From contig JNKJ01000010.1 of assembly GCA_000702025.1 (NCBI GenBank), positions 124,001 to 188,000 on the forward strand: a stretch of DNA of 64,000 bases, read 5' to 3'. Shown here one piece after another: positions 52,523-62,637 of the stretch. Under the pieces are notes generated by a model, which worked only from the letters and a program-made list of their open reading frames with translations, was not told the origin of the DNA and ran no database searches. The DNA comes from Blautia schinkii DSM 10518. GTDB lineage: Bacteria > Bacillota > Clostridia > Lachnospirales > Lachnospiraceae. A program made the position numbers and the translations under genes. Position 1 is the stretch's first letter, and each line of letters opens with the position of its first letter.

Positions 52523-54124
52523 ATGGCAGTCAAGTATGTATTTGTGACAGGTGGTGTGGTGTCGGGGCTTGGCAAAGGAATCACGGCAGCTTCCCTGGGA
52601 CGTCTTCTCAAGGCCCGGGGCTGCAGCGTGACCATGCAGAAGTTTGACCCCTACATCAACATAGATCCGGGGACGATGAATCCCATTCAGCACGGTGAGG
52701 TTTTCGTTACTGACGATGGGACGGAAACAGATCTTGACCTTGGACATTATGAGCGTTTTATCGACGAAAGTCTTGATAAAAACTCCAACGTCACGACAGG
52801 GAAAATCTACTGGACCGTGCTGCAGAAGGAGCGCCGCGGTGATTTCGGCGGGGGTACGGTTCAGGTGATTCCCCACATCACCAACGAGATCAAGAGCCGT
52901 TTTTACCAGGCGAAATCCCCGGAGGAGGAGAGGATTGCTATTATTGAGGTCGGCGGTACGGTAGGAGATATTGAGAGCCAGCCGTTCCTGGAGGCAATCC
53001 GCCAGTTTCAGCACGATGTGGGGCGGGAAAATGCGGTTCTTATCCATGTGACACTTATCCCCTATCTGCGCGCCTCGGGAGAGATGAAAACAAAACCTAC
53101 CCAGGCGAGTGTAAAGGAATTACAGGGCATGGGAATCCGTCCTGATGTATTGGTATGCCGCAGCGAGCATCCTCTCACAAAGGACATCAAGGAAAAAATC
53201 GCGCTTTTCTGTAATGTGCCGGCAAGCCGCGTGCTTCAGAATCTGGATGTGGAATATTTGTACGAAGCTCCTCTTGCCATGGAGCAGGAAAGGCTGGCAG
53301 ATGTCGTTCTGGAATGTCTGGGTCTTGCGAACCGAAAGCCGGATTTGAGCGACTGGACAGCCATGGTGGAAAGCCTGCGCAATCCTGACAAGACAGTGAA
53401 GATTGCCATTGTGGGAAAATACATAAAGCTCCACGATGCTTATCTGAGCGTGGCTGAGGCTTTAAAACACGGCGGCATTTCCTGCAGGACAAAGGTTGAG
53501 CTTCTTTGGATTGATTCCGAGGAGCTCACAGAGGAAAATCTGGCGGAAAAGCTTGGCTCTGTACAAGGGATTCTCGTTCCGGGCGGGTTCGGAAGCAGGG
53601 GTACCGAGGGCATGGTATTGGCGGCAAAATATGCACGGGAAAATCAGGTACCCTATCTTGGCATTTGCCTTGGAATGCAGATGGCGATTGTAGAGTTTGC
53701 CCGGCATGTGCTGGGTTATGGTGATGCACACAGCATTGAGCTTGACCCTCACACAGAGCATCCCGTAATTGCATTGATGCCTGATCAGGAGGATGTGGAG
53801 GAGCTGGGAGGTACGCTGAGGCTTGGCAGTTATCCCTGTGTGCTGGATGCGAATTCTCTGGCCTGCCGCCTTTATGGGAAAAGAGAAATCCAGGAGCGCC
53901 ACCGTCACCGCTATGAGGTAAACAATGCTTTCCGAAAGGAACTCTCGGAGAAAGGAATGCTGATTTCCGGCACTTCCCCGGACGGGCACATTGTGGAAAT
54001 GGTGGAAATCCCGGAACATCCCTTTTTTGTGGGAACCCAGGCTCACCCGGAATTCAAATCGCGCCCAACCCAGGCACATCCGCTTTTTGCAGGCTTTATA
54101 AATGCAACGGCCCAGAGAACATAA
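52523..54124 (+). CDS. pyrG: CTP synthase
   Basis: CTP synthase converts UTP, ATP and glutamine to CTP. The 533-residue protein has the synthetase domain ([20 protein letters not shown] at the N-terminus, [13 protein letters not shown]) and a class I glutaminase domain with nucleophile Cys in [11 protein letters not shown] and the His/Glu pair in [11 protein letters not shown] 52523 follows GGAGGAGG; an upstream ATG at 52406 lies in the leader before the attenuator. gltB follows after about 100 bp without a clear terminator, so readthrough is possible. Confidence 0.95.
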   Translation: MAVKYVFVTGGVVSGLGKGITAASLGRLLKARGCSVTMQKFDPYINIDPGTMNPIQHGEVFVTDDGTETDLDLGHYERFIDESLDKNSNVTTGKIYWTVLQKERRGDFGGGTVQVIPHITNEIKSRFYQAKSPEEERIAIIEVGGTVGDIESQPFLEAIRQFQHDVGRENAVLIHVTLIPYLRASGEMKTKPTQASVKELQGMGIRPDVLVCRSEHPLTKDIKEKIALFCNVPASRVLQNLDVEYLYEAPLAMEQERLADVVLECLGLANRKPDLSDWTAMVESLRNPDKTVKIAIVGKYIKLHDAYLSVAEALKHGGISCRTKVELLWIDSEELTEENLAEKLGSVQGILVPGGFGSRGTEGMVLAAKYARENQVPYLGICLGMQMAIVEFARHVLGYGDAHSIELDPHTEHPVIALMPDQEDVEELGGTLRLGSYPCVLDANSLACRLYGKREIQERHRHRYEVNNAFRKELSEKGMLISGTSPDGHIVEMVEIPEHPFFVGTQAHPEFKSRPTQAHPLFAGFINATAQRT

Positions 54125-54223
54125 CGTTGCTGCATATAATCAACATATAATAAGAATTTTGAAACACATTTTTACACTCCGCAGCATAGCGGACGGATAC
54201 CAGGAATGGAAAGGATGAGGAAA

Positions 54224-57200
54224 ATGAGTGAAGTGAGGAAAGCGAGTAATTCGAGTAATGCGTGTAAAGTGAGGCATACACGGCAGGGGCTTTACTGTCC
54301 TGAATTTGAGCATGACAACTGCGGTATCGGCGCGGTTGTGAACATCAAAGGCCGCAAAAGCCATGCCACAGTGGCGGATGCACTGAAAATCGTTGAAAAT
54401 CTGGAGCATCGTGCAGGAAAGGATGCCGAGGGCAAAACAGGAGACGGCGTTGGCATTCTGCTTCAGATATCCCATAAATTTTTCAAAAAAGCCTGTAAAA
54501 GAGCCGGGATTGAGCTTGGCGCAGAGCGGGAATATGGAATTGCACAGTTCTTCTTCCCCCAGCAGGAAATCAAGCGGGCTCAGGCAAAGAAGATGTTTGA
54601 GATCATCATAGAGAAGGAAGGACTGGAGCTTTTAGGCTGGCGTACGGTTCCCGTTGCCCCTGAAGTCCTGGGGCACAAGGCAAGAGAATGTATGCCCTGC
54701 ATCATGCAGGCGTTTATCAAAAAGCCGCAGGAGCTTGACAAGGGTCTGGCCTTTGACCGTAAGCTCTACATTGCCCGCCGGGAGTTTGAGCAGAGCAATG
54801 ACAATACGTATGTGGTTTCCATGAGCAGCCGGACCATTGTTTACAAAGGGATGTTTCTGGTAGGCCAGCTTCGGACGTTTTTCGAGGATCTGCAGGATCA
54901 GGATTACGAGTCTGCCATCGCGCTGGTGCATTCCCGCTTCAGCACCAATACCAACCCAAGTTGGGAGAGAGCGCACCCCAACCGTTTCATGGTACATAAC
55001 GGGGAAATCAATACCATCCGCGGAAATGCCGACAAAATGCTTGCCAGGGAGGAAAATATGGAGTCTCTTTACCTGGAGGGCGAGCTTCACAAGGTTTTGC
55101 CCGTCATCAACCGCAAAGGCTCCGATTCGGCAATGCTTGACAATACCCTGGAATTTTTAGTGATGAGCGGCATGGAGCTTCCGCTGGCAGTGATGATCAC
55201 CATTCCCGAGCCATGGGCGAACAATGACACGATTTCCCAGGATAAACGTGACTTTTATCAATATTACGCCACTATGATGGAGCCCTGGGACGGCCCGGCA
55301 TCCATTCTTTTCACAGACGGAGATGTGATGGGGGCAGTGCTTGACCGGAACGGACTGCGGCCGTCCAGATACTATATCACCTCCGACGGAAATATGATCC
55401 TTTCCTCCGAGGTAGGGGTACTGCCTGTGCCGGAGGAAAAAATCGTGCTCAAGGAACGCCTGCACCCGGGGAAAATGCTTCTGGTGGATACCGTACAGGG
55501 CAAGGTAATCGACGACGATGAGCTCAAGGAGGATTATGCGAAAAAGCAGCCCTACGGCGAGTGGCTGGACAGTCATCTTCTGGAGCTTAAGGACATTAAA
55601 ATTCCCAATATCAGGCCAAAGGAGTACACCCGGGAGCAGCGCGCCCGTCTGCAGAAGGCATTTGGCTACACCTATGAACAGTACAGGACTTCCGTGCGGA
55701 ACATGGCCCTGAACGGCAGTGAGAGCATCGGAGCAATGGGCGTAGACACTCCGCTCGCTGTGCTTTCCAAGGAAAACAGGCCGCTGTTTGATTATTTTAA
55801 GCAGCTTTTTGCCCAGGTGACAAATCCGCCCATTGATGCCATTCGTGAGGAAATCGTCACCTGTACCAGCGTGTACGTGGGCAAGGAAGGAAATCTACTG
55901 GAGCAGAAGCCGGAAAACTGCCAGGTTTTGAAGATCAATAATCCTATTCTCACCAACACGGATATGCTGAAAATCAAAAACATGAAGCAGGAGGGCTTCC
56001 AGGTCGCGGTAGTTTCTACTTTATATTATAAGAGCACAAAGCTTGAACGGGCGATTGACAGGCTGTTCGTTGAAGTGGATAAGGTGTTCAGAGAGGGCGC
56101 GAACATCCTGGTGCTCTCAGACCGCGGCGTGGATGAAAACCACATGCCGATTCCGTCCCTGCTGGCCGTATCCGCAGTGCATCAGCATCTGGTGAAAACG
56201 AAAAAAAGCACCTCTCTGGCAATCATTCTGGAATCCGGCGAGCCGCGTGAGGTTCATCATTTTGCAGCGCTTCTGGGTTACGGAGCCAGTGCGGTGAACC
56301 CATATCTGGCGTTAGAAACTATCCGTGAGCTCATAGACAACCGTATGCTGAATAAGGATTATTACGCGGCTGTGGATGATTATAACCGTGCGGTGATTTC
56401 AGGAATCGTAAAGATTGCATCAAAGATGGGTATCTCTACCATCCAGTCTTACCAGGGCTCGCAGATTTTTGAGGCTGTGGGCGTGTCCGGTGAGGTGATC
56501 GACAAATATTTTACAGGAACCGTGAGCCGTGTGGGCGGTATCACGATGGAGGATATTGAGGAGAGTGTGGAGCGTCTGCACTCCGAGGCGTTTGACCCAT
56601 TAGGGCTTGATACGGATCTGACCCTGGACAGTGTGGGGGCGCACAAGATGAGAAGCCAGGGAGAGGAGCACCGCTACAATCCCCGGACCATCCATCTGCT
56701 CCAGGAGTCCACGAAGCGGGGCAGCTATGAGCTGTTTAAGGAATATACCGCGCTTGTGGATGAAGAAAGCCACGGAAGCCTCAGAGGACTTGTGGACTTT
56801 CAATATGCCGGGACTCCGGTTCCTCTTGAAGAGGTGGAGAGCGTTGAGGCGATTGTCAAGCGTTTTAAGACAGGGGCTATGTCCTACGGCTCGATTTCCC
56901 AGGAGGCCCATGAAACGCTTGCCATTGCCATGAATCATCTTCACGGCAAATCTAATACAGGCGAGGGCGGCGAGAGCGAGGAGAGAATTGATTCCGCAGG
57001 AACCGGGAATGACCGCTGCTCCGCCATCAAACAGGTAGCAAGCGGACGCTTCGGCGTGACAAGCCGTTATCTGGTGTCGGCACGGGAGATTCAGATAAAA
57101 ATGGCGCAGGGAGCCAAGCCCGGTGAGGGCGGTCATCTGCCTGCGGGAAAGGTTTATCCGTGGATAGCAAAAACACGCCATTCCACACCGGGAGTAAGCC

Positions 57201-58819
57201 TGATTTCCCCACCTCCGCACCATGATATTTATTCCATCGAGGATCTGGCACAATTAATCTATGACCTGAAAAACGCAAACAAATATGCGGATATTTCTGT
57301 GAAGCTTGTTTCAGAGGCAGGTGTGGGCACTGTGGCTGCAGGCGTGGCAAAGGCCGGAGCACAGACAATCCTTATCTCCGGTTATGACGGCGGTACCGGC
57401 GCGGCGCCTCGAAGCTCCATCCACAATGCCGGACTTCCCTGGGAGCTTGGGCTTGCGGAGACACATCAGACCCTCCTGCGCAATGGCCTCAGGAACCGTG
57501 TCCGACTGGAAACAGACGGCAAGCTGATGAGCGGGCGTGACGTGGCGGTGGCCGCGCTTCTCGGAGCGGAGGAATTCGGCTTTGCTACAGCTCCGTTGGT
57601 GACTATGGGCTGTGTGATGATGCGCGTGTGCAATCTCGACACCTGTCCGGTGGGCGTTGCTACCCAGAATCCGGAGCTGCGCAAAAGATTCCGCGGCAAA
57701 CCCGAGTATGTGGAAAATTTCATGCGCTTTATCGCACAAGAACTGCGGGAATATATGGCCCGGCTTGGCATACGCTCTGTGGATGAGATGGTGGGACGCA
57801 CAGATTTGCTCAAAGTGACAGAGGATATGTCGAAACCCCATAAGGGTTCGCTGGATTTGAGCGCAGTGCTTGACAATCCATATACAGAGCAGGGCGGGAA
57901 AGTCACGTTTGATCCAAAAGCAGAATACAATTTTGAATTGGAAAAGACCTTGGACGAGAGAATCCTGCTGAAAAAATGTAGCAGGGCGGTTTCTAAAGGG
58001 GAGCACACGGAGGTGGAGATTGAGGTATCCAATACGAACCGTACCTTCGGAACTCTCCTGGGCTCAGAGATTACTAGAAAGCATAAGGACGGACTGCCTG
58101 AGGATACGATTGTGATTCACTGTAAAGGTGCGGGCGGCCAGAGCTTTGGCGCGTTTATCCCAAAGGGACTTACCTTACGGCTCACCGGTGACAGTAATGA
58201 TTATTTCGGAAAAGGACTTTCCGGCGGCAAGCTGATCGTCCGGGTGCCGGAGAAGGGTTCCTACAAGGCAGAGGAGAACATCATTATCGGCAACGTTGCT
58301 CTGTATGGCGCCACCAGCGGCACGGCCTTTATTAACGGTGTGGCGGGAGAACGCTTTGCAGTGCGTAATTCCGGGGCAAACGCTGTGGTGGAGGGCGTTG
58401 GCGAGCACGGGTGCGAGTATATGACAGGCGGCCGTGTGGTAGTGCTTGGTAAAACCGGAAAAAACTTTGCCGCAGGTATGAGCGGCGGCATTGCCTATGT
58501 CCTGGATATGGAGAATGAGCTGTACAAAAATATTAATAAAGCGATGATTTCCATTGAAAAGGTTGAAAATAAATATGATAAAAAAGAGCTTCGCGACCTG
58601 ATCGCTGCGCATGTGGAGGCAACCGGTTCCAGACTCGGAGCAGAGGTGTTACATGATTTTGAGAGCTTTCTGCCGCGGTTTAAGAAGCTGATTCCCCATG
58701 AGTATAAGAAAATGCTTACTTTAAGTGCGAAGCTCGAGGAAAAAGGACTCAACACCCAGGAAGCACAAATGGAAGCATTTTATGAAAGCGTCGGAGCAAA
58801 ACACGATAGGAATGAGTAA
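54224..58819 (+). CDS. gltB: Glutamate synthase large subunit
   Basis: GltB transfers the amide of glutamine to 2-oxoglutarate. The protein has about 1,531 residues: class II glutaminase with nucleophile Cys33 after a propeptide (FEHDNCGIGAV), a central domain, the FMN/2-oxoglutarate synthase domain with the 3Fe-4S motif CVMMRVCNLDTCPVG, and the C-terminal GXGXG beta-helix. Candidate starts are 54206, 54215 and 54224; the last has AGGATGAGGA at the best spacing and the N-terminal 20 residues are low-complexity. A small hairpin (TCCGC/GCGGA, 54174-54189) lies upstream. gltD follows after 12 bp. Confidence 0.93.
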   Translation: MSEVRKASNSSNACKVRHTRQGLYCPEFEHDNCGIGAVVNIKGRKSHATVADALKIVENLEHRAGKDAEGKTGDGVGILLQISHKFFKKACKRAGIELGAEREYGIAQFFFPQQEIKRAQAKKMFEIIIEKEGLELLGWRTVPVAPEVLGHKARECMPCIMQAFIKKPQELDKGLAFDRKLYIARREFEQSNDNTYVVSMSSRTIVYKGMFLVGQLRTFFEDLQDQDYESAIALVHSRFSTNTNPSWERAHPNRFMVHNGEINTIRGNADKMLAREENMESLYLEGELHKVLPVINRKGSDSAMLDNTLEFLVMSGMELPLAVMITIPEPWANNDTISQDKRDFYQYYATMMEPWDGPASILFTDGDVMGAVLDRNGLRPSRYYITSDGNMILSSEVGVLPVPEEKIVLKERLHPGKMLLVDTVQGKVIDDDELKEDYAKKQPYGEWLDSHLLELKDIKIPNIRPKEYTREQRARLQKAFGYTYEQYRTSVRNMALNGSESIGAMGVDTPLAVLSKENRPLFDYFKQLFAQVTNPPIDAIREEIVTCTSVYVGKEGNLLEQKPENCQVLKINNPILTNTDMLKIKNMKQEGFQVAVVSTLYYKSTKLERAIDRLFVEVDKVFREGANILVLSDRGVDENHMPIPSLLAVSAVHQHLVKTKKSTSLAIILESGEPREVHHFAALLGYGASAVNPYLALETIRELIDNRMLNKDYYAAVDDYNRAVISGIVKIASKMGISTIQSYQGSQIFEAVGVSGEVIDKYFTGTVSRVGGITMEDIEESVERLHSEAFDPLGLDTDLTLDSVGAHKMRSQGEEHRYNPRTIHLLQESTKRGSYELFKEYTALVDEESHGSLRGLVDFQYAGTPVPLEEVESVEAIVKRFKTGAMSYGSISQEAHETLAIAMNHLHGKSNTGEGGESEERIDSAGTGNDRCSAIKQVASGRFGVTSRYLVSAREIQIKMAQGAKPGEGGHLPAGKVYPWIAKTRHSTPGVSLISPPPHHDIYSIEDLAQLIYDLKNANKYADISVKLVSEAGVGTVAAGVAKAGAQTILISGYDGGTGAAPRSSIHNAGLPWELGLAETHQTLLRNGLRNRVRLETDGKLMSGRDVAVAALLGAEEFGFATAPLVTMGCVMMRVCNLDTCPVGVATQNPELRKRFRGKPEYVENFMRFIAQELREYMARLGIRSVDEMVGRTDLLKVTEDMSKPHKGSLDLSAVLDNPYTEQGGKVTFDPKAEYNFELEKTLDERILLKKCSRAVSKGEHTEVEIEVSNTNRTFGTLLGSEITRKHKDGLPEDTIVIHCKGAGGQSFGAFIPKGLTLRLTGDSNDYFGKGLSGGKLIVRVPEKGSYKAEENIIIGNVALYGATSGTAFINGVAGERFAVRNSGANAVVEGVGEHGCEYMTGGRVVVLGKTGKNFAAGMSGGIAYVLDMENELYKNINKAMISIEKVENKYDKKELRDLIAAHVEATGSRLGAEVLHDFESFLPRFKKLIPHEYKKMLTLSAKLEEKGLNTQEAQMEAFYESVGAKHDRNE

Positions 58820-58831
58820 CAGGAGGATATT

Positions 58832-60316
58832 ATGGGAAAACCTACAGGATTTTTAGAATATGAGAGGGAGACGGCCAAGGTACTGCCGCCTAAGGTACGG
58901 ATCAGTAATTTCAAAGAATTCCGTGTCCCTTTAAATAAAGAAAAGCAGGAGCGGCAGGGCGCGCGCTGTATGGCCTGCGGCGTTCCGTTCTGCCAGTCCG
59001 GTATGATGCTCGGAGGGATGGCTTCCGGCTGTCCTCTGCATAATCTTGTGCCCGAGACAAATGACCTCGTGTATACGGGCAACTGGGAGCAGGCATACCT
59101 GCGCCTCAGCAAAACGCACAGCTTTCCGGAGTTTACCTCCCGTGTATGCCCGGCTCTCTGTGAGGAGGCGTGTACCTGCAATCTGGACAGCGAGCCTGTT
59201 TCCACCAAGGAGAACGAGCGGGCAATCATAGAGACTGCCTTTGAGGAGGGCTGGGTACAGCCAAGACCGCCAAAGGTACGCACTGGGAAAAGCGTGGCTG
59301 TCATCGGCAGCGGTCCTTCCGGTCTGGCGGCCGCGCAGATGCTGAACCACCGGGGACATGAGGTCACGGTATTTGAGCGAAGCGACCGCGTCGGGGGTCT
59401 GCTCCGCTACGGGATTCCTAATATGAAGCTTGACAAATCAGTGATCGACAGAAGGATAAAGCTTATGGAGGAGGAAGGCGTGCATTTTGTCACGGGTATG
59501 AATGTAGGCGTGGATATCAAAGCCGAAGAGCTGCTGAAAAAGTTTGACCGCGTTCTTCTCACCTGCGGCGCGTCCAATCCCAGAGATATCAAGGTTCCGG
59601 GGAGAGAGGCGAAGGGTATCTATTTTGCCGTGGATTTCCTTGGAAGAGTGACAAAGGAGCTTTTAGACTCAGACTTTGCAAAGGCCCCGTACGAGCTGGC
59701 AAAGGGGAAAAATGTGCTGGTGATCGGAGGTGGTGACACGGGAAACGACTGCGTGGGTACTGCCATCCGTCTGGGTGCGAAATCCGTGACCCAGCTTGAG
59801 ATGATGCCCAAGCCGCCTGTCAAGCGTGCTGAGGACAATCCCTGGCCCCAGTGGCCAAAGGTGCTGAAAACGGACTACGGCCAGCAAGAGGCGATTGCTG
59901 TTTTTGGCCATGATCCGCGTATTTATCAGACGACAGTGAAGGAATTTGTGGCGGATAAAAACGGTAATGTTTGTAAGGCAAAGATCATGAAATTAAAAGG
60001 TGAAAAGGATGCTGCAACAGGCCGGCTTCAGATGGTGCCTGTGGAGGGCAGCGAGGAGGTCATCCCCGCAGAGCTTGTGCTTATCGCGGCCGGATTTCTG
60101 GGAAGCCAGAAGTATGTCACAGATGCGTTCGGGGTGGCGGTGAATGCGCGCACGAATGTAGAGACAGCGGCGGAGGGCTACCAGACATCTGTGCCCAGGG
60201 TTTTCGCTGCGGGAGACATGCGGCGCGGACAGTCCCTGGTGGTGTGGGCCATCCGCGAAGGCAGAGAGGCCGCCCGGGCCGTGGATGAATCACTGATGGG
60301 GTATTCTAATTTGTGA
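58832..60316 (+). CDS. gltD: Glutamate synthase small subunit
   Basis: The 494-residue subunit feeds electrons from NAD(P)H to GltB. The N-terminal cysteine clusters (RCMACGVPFCQSG...SGCPLHN and CPALCEEACTCN) bind two [4Fe-4S] centres; VAVIGSGPSGLAAAQML (about residue 153) binds FAD and VLVIGGGDTGNDCVGT (about 290) binds NADPH. AGGAGG lies before the ATG. It is the last gene of the gltBD operon and is followed by a terminator. Confidence 0.95.
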   Translation: MGKPTGFLEYERETAKVLPPKVRISNFKEFRVPLNKEKQERQGARCMACGVPFCQSGMMLGGMASGCPLHNLVPETNDLVYTGNWEQAYLRLSKTHSFPEFTSRVCPALCEEACTCNLDSEPVSTKENERAIIETAFEEGWVQPRPPKVRTGKSVAVIGSGPSGLAAAQMLNHRGHEVTVFERSDRVGGLLRYGIPNMKLDKSVIDRRIKLMEEEGVHFVTGMNVGVDIKAEELLKKFDRVLLTCGASNPRDIKVPGREAKGIYFAVDFLGRVTKELLDSDFAKAPYELAKGKNVLVIGGGDTGNDCVGTAIRLGAKSVTQLEMMPKPPVKRAEDNPWPQWPKVLKTDYGQQEAIAVFGHDPRIYQTTVKEFVADKNGNVCKAKIMKLKGEKDAATGRLQMVPVEGSEEVIPAELVLIAAGFLGSQKYVTDAFGVAVNARTNVETAAEGYQTSVPRVFAAGDMRRGQSLVVWAIREGREAARAVDESLMGYSNL

Positions 60317-60365
60317 GGATGGAGATAACTTAACTCTAACTTAGTTTGAGATTGAATTTGAGATT

Positions 60366-60395
60366 AAAGCAGGTGTGAAAATGCCTGCTTTTTCT
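60366..60395 (+). terminator. Terminator of gltBD
   Basis: AAAGCAGG (60366-60373) pairs with CCTGCTTT (60384-60391), 10-nt loop, followed by TTTTTCTTT. Confidence 0.85.
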
Positions 60396-60579
60396 TTGCG
60401 AAATAAATGGAAGATTTGATTCAAGTCTATTGAAAAATTATAAACTACATTATATACTCAATATACAGAAGCGTGTGAGGGATATTTCCAGGACAATGAA
60501 AAATTGTCATAATGGCTTTGCCTTGCAGCCCGTGTAAAGTCACTTGAGGAGTTTACTAATGGTATGTAGGAGCCATTGA

Positions 60580-60834
60580 ATGGTTTCTACATCAGTTCTA
60601 AAATATTTACGTCTTAAAACTCCGATTTTCATGCCTGAATCCAGGCAATGTTTTCCTTATATTGATAAAGATGATTTGGTTTAGGCCTATGCACTTGGTA
60701 TGCGATGTGAAAATTTAAATTAAGTTTGAGGCGTTGACGAATATTGGTTTTTTGAACTTCATTTGTGGAAAGTTAGTCCACATTATGAGAAAGTAAAGGC
60801 GAAAAGGGAGGAATATTTGGATGATGAAAAATAG
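60580..60834 (+). pseudogene. Decayed coding sequence with three in-frame stops
   Basis: One frame from ATG 60580 reads through about 84 codons of protein-like sequence (LKYLRLKTPIFMPESRQCFP, AYALGMRCENLN, EYWFFELHLWKVSPHYEKVK) interrupted by stops at 60682, 60721 and 60727, and ends at 60834, 14 bases into the next gene. The composition and the single maintained frame suggest a recently inactivated gene. I do not recognise the family. The bases from 60396 to 60579 show no feature. Confidence 0.5.
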
Positions 60835-61189
60835 AATTATTACGGTTCAAAACGTACCTGTGACTGTTTCAGCAGGAGAACTTGATGACTATATCTGTAT
60901 TACCGATATTGCAGGGGCAAAATCAGAGCAGTCCAGGGCTGCGGATATCATAAGAAACTGGTTAAGGAACCGCTCAACTTTAGAATATCTATCTGTATGG
61001 GAGCAATTATATAATCCGGAATTTAAAGTGTTCGAATCTGAACACTTTAAAATGCAGGCGGGTTTGCTTACATTTACGCCAAGTGTTTCTGAATGGGTGG
61101 AGCAGACAGGGGCAATTGGATTATATGTAAAAAGAGGGAAATATGGTGGTACCTATGCACACAACCTAAGCGAACAAACTGGATTATGA
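60821..61189 (+). pseudogene. Truncated KilA-N domain protein
   Basis: The 122 residues match the first two thirds of phage-type KilA-N proteins: ITVQNVPVTV, YICITDIAGAK, ADIIRNWLRNRSTLEYLSVWEQ, NPEFKVFE and a final KRGKYGGTYAHN, after which the family normally continues with a helical DIAFEFASWIS block. Here the frame changes to eight unrelated residues and stops. GGGAGG precedes the ATG, so the fragment may still be made. KilA-N proteins are phage or mobile-element DNA-binding proteins of uncertain role. Confidence 0.75.
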
Positions 61190-61378
61190 ACAGTAGCACA
61201 AAGTTATGACATGAAATGAACTGTTTGACATTCCCATGCGATACTATTAGAATGTAAAAAGAAAGCTATGTCTTTGTTCGCCTTAGAGCTAGAAAACTGA
61301 ATAAATATAGTATAAATTCGCGTTTTTACATAGTTTGGCGGATAAGACGCAATAAAGGCTGTTACGAGAGGGGATAGT

Positions 61379-62398
61379 ATGAGGAAAAACGAATACGACA
61401 AAAACGAGGTTTATATAACTGAATTGAAAACACTCATACAATGGGAGTACGGCCTATCGGCCACTTCCATTGTTCCAGCAAAACGAGGCTATTACGGTGA
61501 GACGTGGCGAGTGGATACGAGGGACGGCAGATATTTTCTCAAGCTAGACGATTCTCCGCAGCACCAAACCAAATATCGTAACAGCCTGGCGGTTGTTGAT
61601 TACCTGTGTGCCAGCGGCATTGATTTTGTCGGTACAATAGTCAAAACAAAGGCGGGGGAGCTGCATTCCACATTTGGGACCGCAGTTCTTGCGATTTTTG
61701 ACTGGATTAACGGCGAAAACCATGAGACGGATGAGACAAAAATTCCGGAGTATGAAATGCTGTGTAAGGTATACGCTGTGTCAAAACCGGGATTTCATAT
61801 CCCCCAAGCTGTGTTTTCCGCTGAAATCGCGTCAGACTTCTTTTCCCGGTGGGAGCAGCTTAAAACACAGGCGGCGAACGTCGAGGCCCAGAAGGTTTGT
61901 TTATTATTAGAGCAAAAGAGTGATTTGCTGCGCCATTATGCCGAACGGCTTCAGAATTTTGCGAAGTGTTGCGAGAAAGAGCAATCCAACTTCTATTTCA
62001 CGCATGGAGACGCTGGAGGAAATCTACTCGTCGGCGAACAGGCATATTACATTCCTGATTGGGATGAAGTCATGTACGCCCCACCTGAAAGGGACGCGTG
62101 GGTTATGTGTTGTCACCAATGGGCGGTAGACCTGTTCAATAAAACCCTCCGTGAAAATAAGGTGGATTATGAGTTGCAGCCCCACCGCCTTGCTTTTTAC
62201 TGTTACCACATGTTTTTCTACTATCTTGTTGAATTTTTGAAGGGCTTTACCAAAGGCGGCTTACAAAAGGAAATGGAAGACTATTTTGATAGTTGGATTG
62301 TGGAACGCATGGAATACGCCGAAACCAATCTCCCGGCAAGGGCCGCTTGCGCTGCCTTGCCAAACGCCCCACAGGTGGAGCGGCGACGGCCCGACTGA
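61379..62398 (+). CDS. Aminoglycoside/spectinomycin phosphotransferase-family protein
   Basis: The 339-residue protein has the APH kinase fold: a small N-lobe with KRGYYGETWRVDTRDGRYFLKLD, and the catalytic loop FTHGDAGGNLLV (HxDxxxxN) followed by the metal-binding IPDWDEVMYAPPERD. The layout resembles spectinomycin phosphotransferases (APH(9)), but relatives also phosphorylate other small molecules, so resistance is not proven. The last ~17 residues are encoded by a much more GC-rich stretch (62336-62400) unlike the rest, suggesting a fused junction or lost original stop. GAGGGG precedes the ATG. Neighbours are mobile-element remnants. Confidence 0.8.
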   Translation: MRKNEYDKNEVYITELKTLIQWEYGLSATSIVPAKRGYYGETWRVDTRDGRYFLKLDDSPQHQTKYRNSLAVVDYLCASGIDFVGTIVKTKAGELHSTFGTAVLAIFDWINGENHETDETKIPEYEMLCKVYAVSKPGFHIPQAVFSAEIASDFFSRWEQLKTQAANVEAQKVCLLLEQKSDLLRHYAERLQNFAKCCEKEQSNFYFTHGDAGGNLLVGEQAYYIPDWDEVMYAPPERDAWVMCCHQWAVDLFNKTLRENKVDYELQPHRLAFYCYHMFFYYLVEFLKGFTKGGLQKEMEDYFDSWIVERMEYAETNLPARAACAALPNAPQVERRRPD

Positions 62399-62637
62399 TA
62401 GACGGGAGAGTTGTACCTGCTGCCCACAATTTGGTAAAAGTAGAAGGAAGCAAAAACTTTAAATAACACTTCAAATAAATAATCCGGAGTGTGGGAGCCC
62501 GGAATCTTAAATTTTCGCCTTGTAATACCCATCACCTCAAGATATACTATAACCATAGATTCGCCTTATATCAGAACGGGAATAGGAGAAGCATTTATAG
62601 AATAAAGAATGGCTTTGGCGGAGAGGAGGGCGCAGAC

